From Massariosphaeria phaeospora (lineage: Eukaryota; Ascomycota; Dothideomycetes; Pleosporales): a stretch of 64,000 nucleotides of DNA. Made by a program: the position numbers and the translations under genes. Every line of letters starts with the position of its first letter. Position 1 is the first letter of the stretch. The notes below the pieces were generated by a model. The model was not told the origin of the DNA. It worked only from the letters and a program-made list of their open reading frames with translations, and did not search any database. The stretch is from the NCBI GenBank assembly GCA_011032825.1, contig JAADJZ010000001.1, positions 248,001 through 312,000 of the forward strand, in the 5' to 3' direction. This document shows positions 1 to 10,504 of this stretch, one piece after another.

Positions 1-1429
1 AATATCTTAACAAGCTCAACTAATAGCTTACAAAAAAAAACAAACAAGGAATCTATTAAAAGCTTAAAAAAACAAAACGCTTTAAACAAAACATTTTACT
101 TTTGAATCTAAACAAATCGGCTACTAACGAGCACTAGCACGATAAAGCTACGAAAGAGTTTCAACAATACTTTAAAAGCAATAGCAACAACGCGAACTCT
201 TACAAACTACAGTACTACCTAGACTACTAGAATCTAAAACACGCGAAAATGTCATAAACAGTGTGTTTTCACGACTACTATTTTATTTATTACTTTAACA
301 AGCAAGGCACAAGATAGTTTTTTAAAAGAAAAAGCTAATTCTGCTTTTAAAAGTAGTTTAAATGCAAAAACGACACTTGCGAATACTACTTATAAAACAA
401 ACGCAACACACTATACTTTCTTAGAAAAAACAACTTAGCAAAACTACTTGCAATACGAATGCTTGTAAACGGCAACTGTACTTAGGTACAATAGCAAACC
501 TGCTTACACTCTAACTGCGCACAGCATTAGACTTTTAAGAAAGCTAACAAATTTAGTACAAATTCTTTTTTAGGCTAGCAACGCTTAACTCTAAAGTTAG
601 ACAAATTAACGTAATTAACCTAGCGAAGCAAATTAAGCTATTAGTAAAGCTTAACAGTTACTTAATAAAAGCCTTAATCGACATAGAAGCTTAGAATAAC
701 TTTGTTTTTGCTTAAACAGTGTTTGTAGCCGGCTTACACCTACTAGAGAAACAACAGCTTTATTTACTTGCTAGTGCCAACGAATAGCTTATACAAGCGC
801 AACTAGTAGTTATATACAAAATAAGTAACGTACTATTGCACATTAAACAACATTAAGAGAAGTTAGCTTTCGACGTTTTTGAATTAGCTATCTACGACAT
901 TATTTTAAGACTTTTTTAGTTAAGAAAGCACAACTCTTAGATTAATTAGAAGAAAAACACGCTTTCGCTAGAGTATTGCAGAAATAGCGCTTCTAACACT
1001 ATGCCTGCGCATCGGCAAAGTTTAATAGCAAATAAAAAAATAGTTAATTTAATTGCATCGACAAAGGACGACTTTAAAAAACAAAAGTTTAACTTAACAA
1101 ATACCAACTTAGAGCTCTTAGATTAACAAGTTAGAGTAAAGAAAAAAATCAGCGCACTTTTAGGAATACTCTACGAGTACAAAGAGTTTAGACATTTCTT
1201 TTAAAAAGTAGAAAACGCAGAAGCGTTACTAGAACACAAGCTTTAAAACTACAAAATTGTCTTACAAAAAGAAAAGCAACTAACTTTCAACTTAATTTAC
1301 AAACTATTAAAAAAAGAACTAAGCACGCTACGCAACTACATTAGAAACAACTTAAAAAAAAGTTACATACAACTGTTACAGTTACTTGCAGAATACTTAA
1401 TTATTTTTGTACTAAAAAAAATAGTGTAT

Positions 1430-3770
1430 TACGACTATACGTTGATTATCGCAAGCTCAACAATATTACAGTTAAAAATCAATACTCTCTACTAAACATT
1501 ACAGAATTACGAGATTGATTATTCTACGCAAAAGTTTTTACAGCGCTTAACCTACGAGATAGTTACTACTTTATTAAAATCAAAAAAAGTAAAAATAGAA
1601 AACAGCGTTTTAAACGAGATATAGATACTACAAATACACTGTTATGCTATTTAAACTTACAAATGCCCTAGCAACTTTTTAAAAGCTTATTAATAACGTG
1701 TTAAAAACGCACTTAGATATTTTTGTTGTTACTTATTTAGACAATATTTTATCTATTTTAAAACTTAAAAGAACTATGTTGAACATGTTAAAACAGTACT
1801 AAAGTGCTTTAACAAGTTTAACTTTTAACTTAAACTAAAAAAGTGCGAATTTTACAAGCACGAAGTTGCATTTTTTAGATACGTAGTAGAAGCGGACGGA
1901 GTACGCATAAGCAAAGACAAAATTAAAGTAGTTAAAAAATAGCTACAACTAAGAACGTTAAAGAAATACAATTTTTTTTAAAGTTTCTAAACTTTAATTA
2001 ACAGTTTATTAAAAATTACTTAAAAATTGCTATACTTTTGACAAAGCTTACACGAAAAATACAGCCTTTGCATAAAGCAAAAAAGCAAAAAAAGCTTTTC
2101 AACAACTTAAAAACGCAAGCATTAGTTTACTATGCTTCTAGATATTTTAAGCAAAACAACTTTTACGCTTTAAAACTAACGCATTAGATTTGCGCTAGAA
2201 AAATGTGCTAGTTAATTGCACAAAAGCAAATAGCACTCTATTGCTTACTACTTACGCAAGTTTTTAAATTTAAAAAACAATACAACGTGCACGACAAAGA
2301 GCTGCTAGCTATTGTTGCATGCTTATAGCATTAGAGAGTATACGCAAAAAGCTACTCAAAACTCACAATATTTACAATTACAAGAACTTAGTTAATTTTA
2401 CAACTACTAAAGTACTTAACCGAAAGCAAGTTAGATAGTTAGAAATGCTAGGCTAGTACAAGTTCAAGATTGTGTATACACTAAAAAAAACAATAGCAAA
2501 GCTAACGCTTTAGCTAACAACATAATATTGCTAAACAAAAAAATTATCACATCGCATACTTAAATTAACTAAAACAATTACTAAAACTAACTAGAACGCT
2601 AAACGTGCTTTAAAAACTGCAATTACAGTTCTAAAAAAATTGCAAAAAGCAATTATACAACAACATACAATAACCTAGTTTACAGTTACTTTAGAATAAC
2701 ACGAATAATAAAACTTATTAAACAAAACTACAAGTTTAGCGAAATAAAAACAAAGTTACTGCAACTGTAAGAAATGTGGGACTATTAGAAAACAAAATAG
2801 TACCTAGCGCAATACGAAAAAATGCAGCTCTAAAGCTACTAATAAGCTTTAAACTAACATCTTTATAGATTTCGTAATAGAATTGCTTTCGTTAAAGACT
2901 TTGCTATAGAATAGCTTACAACGCTATTATAGTTATAGTTAACTATTTACTAAGTACGCGAAATAGTACTGTTTAAGAACACGTATACTGCGCAACAACT
3001 AAGATTTATTCTTTTAGATCGACTTATTAGATACTATAGAATACTCAAATTGATTATTAGTAACAAAGACAAGCTCTTTACATCGAACTATTGAACAACT
3101 TTGTTAGCCGCAATTAGAACGAAACGCAAGCTATTAACAGCATATCATCTACAAACAAATAAGTAAACAAAAAGAACAAATTAAACTATAAAAACATATC
3201 TAAGAATATACAGCAACGAACGACAAACTAATTAAGTAAAGCTTCTACTAATAGCATAGTTAGCATATAACAACAAGTTGTTTAAGTTTACAAAATAAAC
3301 ACTGTACTACGCAAATTACAAAAAACACTTACATTTCTTTAAAAAAACGCTTTTAGGCGCGAAAGCTAAAACTGCTACAAAAGTAGTAGAAAAGCTTAAA
3401 GAAATACATAAGTTACTACGAAGTAAACTTAAAATAGCACAACGCTAAAGCATCTTATATGTTAACTAAAAACAAAAAATAGCACTTTAGCTAAAGAGAG
3501 GAGATAGAGTTTATCTCTTTACAAAAAATTTGCGCACTAAACGACTAAGCAAGAGTCTAAACAACGTCAAAGTTAGATTATTTTTAATAGTAAAACAACG
3601 AAGCCTAGTTAATTACAAATTAGACTTGCCTAAAGACGCAAAGATCTACCTAGTATTCTACATATTCTTGTTAGAACTAGCTAACTTACAAACGCTACTC
3701 CAGCGAACCTTTCGCTATAAAACTAAAAAAGAAAACGAATTTAAAGTTAAGAAAATTATTGCACACTAAG
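1430..3770 (+). pseudogene. gypsy pol remnant (RT, RNase H, integrase)
   Basis: Broken pol gene. The longest open piece, 3530-3769, reads like the end of a fungal gypsy integrase: RTKRLSKSLNNVKVRLFLIV, then LVNYKLDLPKDAKI, then a short acidic/basic tail of chromodomain-proximal type. The RT palm is recognisable at about 1430-1800. Many in-frame TAG codons stand where the family has Trp, so no functional protein can be made. Inactive. Confidence 0.75.
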
Positions 3771-4564
3771 TTGTAGATAACTAGGAAGAATACCTAGTTA
3801 AGTAGTTAAGTTACTTAGACAGCGAGAATACATAAGAACTAAACACGAACTTTACAAACTACTACTAGATTCTAGCACAGTATCGATAGAAACACTATAA
3901 CTAGCAACAGAAAAATCGATTAAGCCTATCGTAGCTTACATTGCAAGCGAAAACTCTATCTCAATCGACGCCGCAGGATAGTTAATTTTCTCTGCTAGCT
4001 TAGTTTTGCCCAACGCTTCTATTTCTAACGCAAGACAAAGAGTTTTCTTGCGCGCTCGCTTTTTTGCTTGCTTTAGAATTTTCTTATTTTGCAGCAGACA
4101 ATTTATTACTTCTGCTAACAATTTCTTATTTTTATTTACTTTTTTTTTATACTCTTTACGAGTACGATTTAACGACTTCTACGACATGTTAACACACGCT
4201 TAACCTAAACGCGTGCACTTAGCGCACTTTAAACAGAAATTTAGCATAACAAAACAATCTAGGCCTTGCAAAAAACAGTAATTACAAGCAATTTTAGCAA
4301 GTGTATTAGCTTAACAAATTTTAGAGCTAAGACAAAAGCAACGATAAGTTAACGAAAACATCGCAAGTTGCTACTAGCTAGATGCGAGGTAACTTTGGCT
4401 ACTTGTACAAAATAAGCGGCTTCTACAATTCAAAAACGAATTATTAGAAAAAGAAAATAATGTTACGATTTAGTATTACAACTAGGCCTAGCGCAAAGCG
4501 CTTAGGTTATAAGCTACTAATAGAGTTACACAGCAAGCTAACTAAACCTTAGTTACGTAACTGC

Positions 4565-4650
4565 TTACTAATAAGCGCTTAAGAATAAGCGCGCTTAATA
4601 GTAAGCGCTTAGCAACGAGCACTGCTCAATAGTAAGCGCTTAAGAATAAG
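4565..4650 (+). repeat. Triplicated AGTAAGCGCTTA motif in the LTR U3
   Basis: Three spaced copies of a motif close to (A/G)TAAGCGCTTA-(AG/GC)-AA lie just upstream of the TATA box (near 4570, 4600 and 4630). AGCGCT is self-complementary. Position and repetition fit an enhancer-like block of the retrotransposon promoter; this role is inferred. Confidence 0.5.
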
Positions 4651-4668
4651 CAAAGAACATTTTCTAAG

Positions 4669-4676
4669 TATATAAA
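4669..4676 (+). promoter_or_regulatory. TATA box of the LTR promoter
   Basis: TATATAAA about 210 bp into the LTR, immediately after the repeated U3 motif. Placement is as expected for an LTR promoter; the element is dead, so this is a fossil signal. Confidence 0.45.
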
Positions 4677-5428
4677 CTACGAAAGACAACGCACTCTTAC
4701 AGTCGTTGTTTTTAATTTCAATTACTTAAGTTAACTTTTACTTTGACTTTTATACTCTTTGCAGAACGAAGCTTGCTACTGCCTTAGTATCGAACGCCAT
4801 ACAACTTCTTTTCTTAGTCTATCGAACTTACTCAATTTCTAAGAACCAACCTAAGCCTAATAAACGACTCTTTCAAGTTCGCTTAGCCTTTACAGCTAGT
4901 AAGCAAGAACTAGCCTACGCGCTTCGTAACGCGTTTATCTAAGCTCAAAATAGCTTTTAATTAAGCTAAAAATAAGTAGAGAATACTCTAAGAGAATCTA
5001 AAGATAATTAGCGCGTAGTTTAAGCTAGTAAAGAATACTAAAGCTAAGTACAGCGTTTACAACGACAACGTGCACAACTTTAACAAAACTAGTTTCTAAA
5101 TAAGCGTAATTAGCTTTATAAAAGTTGTTACAAGCTTTTAAAAACGTACTTAACCTAATTTTATTTAGCTAGGCAATTGAGAGTAGGTAATAGTTATCTA
5201 GAGCATTTGCGCCGCAAGGTACGCAATCTCGCTATTTATTATTTACAAAAAGCGCGTTTACATTTTAGCATAGTACAAAGAGAACTTTATACTTAGCAAT
5301 TAAAAGCTTTTAGTCTTTAAAAACAGCTAGACAAACAACGCTTTTAGTTTTAAATAGTTAAAGCACTTTAACGCGCATACAAAAGCGCGTTAAGTAAAAA
5401 AGTATTAGCTACTTATTTTAAACGGCTA

Positions 5429-6338
5429 ACGTACCTTACGGGTAGTTGGGCTACACAGGTTCGCGGAACACTTTTGCCAAGCAAATTATCTAATATTATA
5501 ACCTTAATACCTTTCTTAATAGTAGGCCTATTAGAATAATTTATACACTGTTTTAAAGCTCTAAGCTAGGACTTTAGAATCTACTAAAAATTACCTAAAT
5601 AGGCTAAGTACTACTAGAGTTTTTAAAGTTTAAAGATAAAGAGCTCGCTTAAGCTCTATACCTAGTATCTAGTAGAATTCTACTATAATAAACTTTTATA
5701 TTTTAAAATATTCTTATTTATACTGTAAGTTAGAGTTCTAGAAAGTTATATAGTATATAGCTTAGAATCAAAGCTATTAGAAAGAATTAGAGCTTATATA
5801 TAAAACCTACTAAGTATAAAGTATTAGTACTATTATAACTCTAAATAATACTACTTCTTTAAAGCTTATATAGTATAATTATACTAAGTACTAAATTATT
5901 AAGTAGTTTTACATTAGGTTTTAATAGTTATATATAGATATTTATACTTAGCTAGTATAAAGAAAGTAAACTACTTTCTAACTTATCTAGTAGCTTTAAT
6001 CTTAGGCTACACGCTATAAAACTTTCTAGTACTTTAATATATAGTATAAATAAGAATATTTTAGAATATAAAAGTTTATTATAGTAGAATTCTACTAGAT
6101 ACTAGGTATAGAGCTTAAGCGAGCTCTTTATCTTTAAACTTAAAAAACTCTAGTAGTACTTAGCCTATTTAGGTAATTTTTAGTAGATTTTAAAGTTCTA
6201 GCTTAGAGCTTTAAAACAGTGTATAAATTATTCTAATAGGCCTACTATTAAGAAAGGTATTAAGGTTATAATATTAGATAATTTGCTTGGCAAAAGTGTC
6301 CCGCGAACTCGTGTAGCCCAACTACCCGTGAGGTACGT
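5429..6338. mobile_element. 910-bp foldback/MITE with very long inverted arms, TA target
   Basis: Starts ACGTACCTTACGG and ends in the inverted complement, with TA on both sides (5427-5428, 6339-6340). The arms match closely for about 300 bp each and remain recognisable almost to the centre near 5884, so the element is nearly one palindrome. No coding capacity. It interrupts the pogo copy 1 transposase; the homologous uninterrupted site is near 22193. The internal part resembles the 1711-bp foldback at 39582. Confidence 0.85.
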
Positions 6339-7073
6339 TATAAGAGCTACTAATTTTAGAATTTTAAAAACTATTGCTTTAAAAACAAGATTTTTACGCT
6401 TTGCATGCTAGCTTATTTGTTTTATATTCTTTAGCTGCTAAATGTAGTTTGCTTTTTGCTGCTAAAGCTAAAGTACTCTTAACGCGTTTAAGACTTAGCG
6501 CGCTAGCGCGTTTTTTATATTAACAAAAAAAGCTTCTTGCTAGCTTTTAAAAACGCGATTTTTAAAGTGTTTACAACAAAGAACTACAAAAAAGCTTTTA
6601 AAACTTTAAAGCTAGTTTCTATTAACGCGCAGGTAGTTTTTAGTCGTTTTAAAGTACAGCTGCGTACCTTGCTACTACCTTTTGCACTAGAACCGCTGTA
6701 GCAGTTAAAAACTCTAAGCAATACACTTAAATTTAAATCGCAATTAAAGCTAGTACGCGATTCTATTACTAAATTGCTTACTTTAGCGCAGAGTAGCTTC
6801 TTTTAGCTTGTAAAAAGAGCTGAATTAATGCTGCATTAGAACGCGCTTAAGAACTACTATATTAAAGAGCTTAAAAATTAATTAGCAGAGATAACTAAGT
6901 AGAAATTGCGCAAATGAAAGCAAATTTAGCATAGCAGTACAATAGAGTATAGTAATAGATTAGCGCAAGTAGCTACTAAAGCGTCTATAGCGCTTTAGCT
7001 ATTAAAGAAAGCGCGTAGTAAAGAGAGTTAAAAAAGAGCACAACTAGCTCTATAGCGCTGTAGAAACTATAGT

Positions 7074-7465
7074 TACGCTAGCGAATAAGTAGAAAGTACT
7101 TATTAATAGGTATAAGTTAAGTTATAAGTCGCACAAACCTTAGGTTAAAATTGAGTTAGAGTTAATCTAGCGTAGGTAGAAGTTAAGTTAGAGTAGTTAA
7201 AGCTTTAGGTTAAAAGTTAAGTTAGAGTTACCTAAATAGTTAAGAAACTATAATAAATAAATGTAATAAATATACATAGAAAACTTAATATTAATATAAG
7301 TTGTAAATATTATGTAAAACTCAACTACAACTTTAAGCTTTAACTACTTTAACTCAACTTCAACCTAAGCTGCTTAGTAACTAGCGCGAGTTAAGGCTAG
7401 AGTTGAGTTGGAGTCTAACGTAAGCTAACTCAACTCTAACTCAACTTCTACTTATTTACCAGCCT
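7074..7465. mobile_element. 392-bp MITE, (T)TAAGTT-rich, ~9-bp target duplication
   Basis: Ends are inverted copies around AATAAGTAG; the interior is full of the hexamer-like motif AAGTTAGAGTT/AACTCAACT. Flanks are AACTATAGT (7065-7073) and AACTGTGGT (7466-7474), which differ only by two G to A changes, so an original 9-bp duplication is likely, as for Mutator-like elements. Related copies lie at 26287-26505 (partial, reversed) and 26746-27074. It splits the zinc knuckle of pogo copy 1. The right end is much less mutated than the left. Confidence 0.65.
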
Positions 7466-7475
7466 AACTGTGGTA

Positions 7476-7580
7476 ATACAAGGCACAATGCTCGAACCTG
7501 CCAAAAAGATACAGAAGAAGCTTCTGAATCTGAAGCTAGCACGACGTACGCAGGTTCCTTGTTCGATAGCAATTAATTTA
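7476..7580 (+). pseudogene. Unmutated C-terminus of pogo transposase (zinc-knuckle end)
   Basis: Read in frame from 7476, the sequence gives GKTRHNARTC-QKDTEEASESE-ASTTYAGSLFDSN-stop. It is the same tail seen in mutated form at about 22925-23020 (with Lys for Glu and so on). It carries the distal half of a CCHC knuckle. The open frame 7470-7655 overlaps it out of frame and is not a gene. Confidence 0.7.
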
Positions 7581-7642
7581 ATGTTCTTTGAGATGAGTTG
7601 GTTGTGCCAAGCATTTTTGGCCGGGTTACTGGTGGTTTACGT

Positions 7643-8116
7643 TAGTGTTTTTTAAAGAACGTTGTAGATTGATGCAGCGCGTTGCTAAAAGAGTGTTGCG
7701 TTGCGTTAGATAGCCTAGATCGCAAGCTGTATTTGGCTCTCGTTTGAAGCGCGTGGCGCGTTGTGTAGTTGAGCCATCGCGTAGTAGAGAGAAGGGAGCA
7801 GGTGTTGGTGGGGGGCTTGGCGCAGGTGAGCGACTCGCCAGGGATCTACGTTATTGCTTAGGTCTTGTAGATGACAAGATAGGGTATCTATCTACTGTGC
7901 TAAACTCGTTGCTCAAGGAACCTGCGGATCAACGACAAGAACCACTGACGTCACCAAGCTTGCCTCGTGTTACCCTCTTCCGAAAACTTGTCTCCCGTCT
8001 CCCCGCACGTTTACTGTCCATCTACTCAACACTTCGTTCTACATCCTATAGACGGCTGTAACTAGGTTCAAGCAGATTTACATATACTCTATACACCCAT
8101 ACCCAGATCCCCCACC
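7643..8116. other. Intergenic flank of the repeat block
   Basis: GC-balanced DNA between the pogo 3' end and the next coding-like stretch. The 105-codon open frame at 7744-8061 has no domain I recognise, no codon pattern that convinces, and is rich in Arg/Ser/Leu as chance frames are here. I see no RNA gene. Confidence 0.4.
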
Positions 8117-8341
8117 ATGGCCAATATCTCCGCCCCAGCCCTAACAGCAACCATCTGCACCCTCGAACACCGCGCGTGGTCGGCCCTCTGCTCGTCCGGC
8201 GCCGACTTGCTTCCTCTTCTCTCCATCAATCCTGTCATCATCTTTCCGGGTGATTTACTACTCACAGCCGTCTCCACTCCAACCTTGCACGACATGTTAC
8301 AAGGCTGGAAGATGGCGAGCCATCAACAGACGCTTATCTAA
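8117..8341 (+). pseudogene. Truncated SnoaL/DUF4440-like fragment
   Basis: An open frame of 74 codons in a good start context (CCACCATGG). The opening, with LEHRAWSALCSSGADLLPLL, then PVIIFPGDLLLTA and TPTLHDML, resembles the N-terminal helices and first strand of fungal SnoaL-like (NTF2-fold) proteins, in which a further 60-80 residues of beta sheet would follow. Here the frame ends at 8341 and no continuing frame or intron was found downstream. It is therefore probably a broken gene at the edge of the repeat block; a small real protein cannot be excluded. The family match is from memory of pattern, not a search. Confidence 0.4.
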
Positions 8342-8878
8342 GACGCTTTAAGCATGTTAGGTAGAGTTCTCCCAGCTATCCGCTATTATATCTAAACACA
8401 ATCTAATTGGTGCTTCTCTATACGGAAGTGATTCGGTGTTGTAGAACGTAGAAGCGACTGATTTGTGAACATAGAGGTGGATGAAAGGCTACGATCGTCT
8501 TTAATGTAGAGTGTTGAATACATAGTAAAGGTCTATCGTAAAGCAGACTACGCCTTTGTTAGCAAGAACGTCTGCGCGAACGCTACGTCCTGAAGAGTTG
8601 GAGTCGCTCCAGGGCACCTACCTAGGTAAGGTTGCTCCAGAGGGCTGTTGTTGTGCCACGTGATTACGCATGTCGGGCGTCATTCACCCCCGACGGCCTG
8701 TGCTTCGCGGGCATCATGATGAGATCGCCATGACGCAGGTCCCGCAACCAGCCACCCGAAACACCTCAACGTCAACAAACAACGCTGTGCGCGAGTGCTT
8801 CAGCTCCCGCCGTCCACCCATTCTCCACGCTTCCTCCACCACAAACATCCCAATCGGACTCGCCAAACACTCCCAAAC
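8342..8878. other. Upstream region of the NmrA-like gene
   Basis: About 540 bp without a convincing gene. It holds a palindromic CACGTG (8657-8662) in a GCCACGTGAT context, a possible bHLH site about 220 bp before the start codon. Several overlapping open frames on both strands (8670-9095, 8714-8917, 8800-9126) are shadows of the NmrA-like gene. Confidence 0.4.
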
Positions 8879-9874
8879 ATGTCCCGAAATATCTGCATAT
8901 CGGCTGCCGATGGCCACACCGGCTTCCTTATCGCTGAGTTGCTCCTCACCGACGAGACCTTTTCAAAGAAGTACGACTCAGTTGCCGTCTTGTCCCTCCA
9001 CCCAACTTCGGCCCGAGCCAAAGAGCTGGCGAAGATGGGGGCCAAGGTCATCCCGCACAAGCCAGGCCGCGAGCGCGAGATGGTTGAGACGCTGAAGCAG
9101 AGTGGCGCCGACACTGTTTGCCTCATCCCGCCAGCTCACAAGGACAAATACGACATCACCGTCGAGCTCATCAATGCTACGAAGAAGGCGAACGTTCCCA
9201 ACGTCCTTTTCATTAGCGCGGCTGGTTGCGACCTTGCCGAGCGTGACAAGCAGCCCCACCTGCGCTCGTTCATCGACCTCGAGAGCCTGGTGTTGAGCTC
9301 CAAGGGCGACGGTAGCACTTTAACTGGTCATTCCCCAGTCGTCATCCGCGCCGGTTTCTACGCCGAGAACATGCTCTTGTACGCACCTCAAGCTCAGAAG
9401 GAGGGTCTTCTGCCGCTCCCAGTCGGACAGAACCATCTCTTTCCCCCGATCGCACTCGGCGACGTTGCCCAGGTAGCTGCCCACGTTCTCACCGGCAAAG
9501 GCCCCAACGGCTTCGACGACAGACACCGCGGACAGCTCATGGTGCTCACTGGTCCCAAGCTCTGCACCGGAGATCTGCTCGCGCAGGTGGCCTCGAAATC
9601 ACTAGGCGTGGACATCAAATTCGAAGACATCTCGGAGGCGGAAGCGAAGAAGGTCCTCAAGGCGCAGAGCGAGAGTGACCCCAGCGAGCTCGAGTATCTT
9701 CTGGAGTACTACAGCTTGGTGAGGGAGGGCAAGACCAACTATATCGCTACCACGGCATTCCACGATGTTACGGGCGGACATCCGCAGGAGCCAGACGAGT
9801 TCTTCAAGGTGTATGCGGAGGAGTTCAAGCCTACCGGTACCAGCGGTCCCGCTTCAAAGAAGAGGAAGCATTAG
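8879..9874 (+). CDS. NmrA-like NAD(P)-binding Rossmann protein
   Basis: Single-exon gene, 331 residues. The start is chosen at 8879 because the dinucleotide-binding motif must sit at the very N-terminus: after MSRNICIS comes ADGHTGFLIAELLL, a variant of the NmrA/atypical-SDR GxTGxxG loop. The 28 codons upstream in the same frame are Pro/His/Thr-rich and unlike the family. Later landmarks are VCLIPPAHKDKYD, VLFISAAGCD (core strand with the usual serine), and VVIRAGFYAENML, the RxxxFxEN-like block typical of NmrA/TMR-type proteins. The lysine/arginine tail KKRKH could be a nuclear signal. Such proteins act as NAD(P)H sensors or quinone/azo-type reductases; which applies here cannot be told. Upstream lies repeat debris; downstream a convergent P450 gene (630 bp gap). 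Confidence 0.85.
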   Translation: MSRNICISAADGHTGFLIAELLLTDETFSKKYDSVAVLSLHPTSARAKELAKMGAKVIPHKPGREREMVETLKQSGADTVCLIPPAHKDKYDITVELINATKKANVPNVLFISAAGCDLAERDKQPHLRSFIDLESLVLSSKGDGSTLTGHSPVVIRAGFYAENMLLYAPQAQKEGLLPLPVGQNHLFPPIALGDVAQVAAHVLTGKGPNGFDDRHRGQLMVLTGPKLCTGDLLAQVASKSLGVDIKFEDISEAEAKKVLKAQSESDPSELEYLLEYYSLVREGKTNYIATTAFHDVTGGHPQEPDEFFKVYAEEFKPTGTSGPASKKRKH

Positions 9875-10504
9875 TGCTCTTCTTGTCAAGATGGGCGTCT
9901 AGCATGTAAGGCGTCAGGTGCACACGGTTCTAGCGCAAACTAGATGGATCATTGCTTCTGCACCTCTGGCGTTGGATTGTGGCTCATGGTTATGTCTTGT
10001 AACTAGAGTTTGTTTTCCTCACGGCGCCGGGTTGGATTCTGTCTAGGCGCGCTGTGCCTTACGCACACGCTACATCATATGCAACCCTCGTGTAGTTTTA
10101 GGCATACGAGCAGTCTCAACTACCAAGTCATATAATTGTAACACGATTCATTTCTGATGCACCCCTGTGTGACTATTGCATATAGGCATTCTCTACTATA
10201 CCAGATACAGTAGGGTTTCGTAAAGATCAAGGTAGGCTATTTATATCTTGCTAGAATCTTTAATACTATCAAGTGGATTGCTTGCCTGAAGCTGTATTCT
10301 GCCAGCTGGGGTTCCCGAGCGAGGGTTCTGGTATTCACAAACACTTGATCCCCTCGACAGCAGAGGAGTTTTTAGGAAGGGGTAGATAATCTACATTTAT
10401 CTTTAGTAAGCTCTAAAATGTAAACTGCGGTGAACACTAGTGAAATAGTAACTAAGCTCTCTACTATAGTAATCCTATACTTGTAATAGTGGAGTCCTAC
10501 GTTT
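9875..10504. other. Convergent 3' intergenic region with a dispersed repeat
   Basis: It separates the NmrA-like and P450 genes, which point at each other. AT content rises from about 10100. The stretch 10194-10280 resembles 56921-57014 elsewhere in the window (see separate entries). No gene seen. Confidence 0.5.
10194..10280 (+). repeat. Dispersed ~90-bp repeat, copy 1
   Basis: Shares ordered blocks with 56921-57014: AGATACA(G/A)TA, a TTCGTAAA/TTTGTAAA block, TAG(G/C)CTAT, TTGCTAGAATCT, and TACT(A/G)T before a GATTG/CATTG. Both copies lie in 3' intergenic regions. No inverted ends were found. Confidence 0.45.

Larger units (their letters stand above)
1..4872 (+). mobile_element. RIP-degraded Ty3/Gypsy (chromovirus-like) LTR retrotransposon, 5' end outside window
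   Basis: An AT-rich stretch with stops in all frames still translates piecewise into gypsy Pol on the plus strand. Around 1430-1800 is a reverse transcriptase (VDYRKLNNITVKN, and YLDNIL where the catalytic YLDD has lost one Asp by G to A). RNase H-like sequence follows, then an integrase/chromodomain-linker region ending near 3770. The mutations are transitions of the RIP type: Trp to stop, Glu to Lys, Asp to Asn, His to Tyr, Pro to Leu. A purine-rich tract just before 4461 is the likely polypurine tract, followed by the 3' LTR. The gag/protease part (1 to about 1300) is too mutated for me to divide. The element abuts a 5'-truncated pogo transposon at about 4873. The family assignment is confident; the exact ends are not. 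Confidence 0.8.
4461..4872 (+). repeat. 3' LTR of the gypsy element
   Basis: It starts TGTTACGA directly after an A/G-rich tract (degraded polypurine tract) and contains a TATA box at 4669-4676 followed by a typical LTR R/U5-like pyrimidine-rich stretch. The right boundary is placed where pogo transposase homology begins, about 4873. No second copy of this LTR lies in the window, so the ends are estimates. Confidence 0.6.
4873..7642 (+). mobile_element. pogo/Fot1-type DNA transposon, copy 1 (5'-truncated, two insertions)
   Basis: Translation in broken plus frames gives a pogo (DDE_1 superfamily) transposase: YNDNVHNFNKTSF matches the first catalytic block (family FDETGF, here with D to N and E to K changes). 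A zinc-knuckle tail with GHNARTC-like residues and STTYAGSLFDSN lies at the C-terminus. A 910-bp foldback (5429-6338) and a 392-bp MITE (7074-7465) interrupt it. The 3' end reads GGTTTACGT followed by TA at 7643-7644, as for a TA-inserting element. The N-terminus is lost at the gypsy LTR junction near 4873. A second copy lies at about 21397-23040. Confidence 0.75.

Noticed and set aside
3936..4203. Small open frames on both strands near the gypsy 3' end
   Set aside because: Lie between pol and LTR of a dead element; composition only Lys/Leu/Ala; no independent support.
7744..8061. 105-codon open frame, plus strand
   Set aside because: No domain, chance-like composition, in the flank of a repeat block; no intron or start context supports it.
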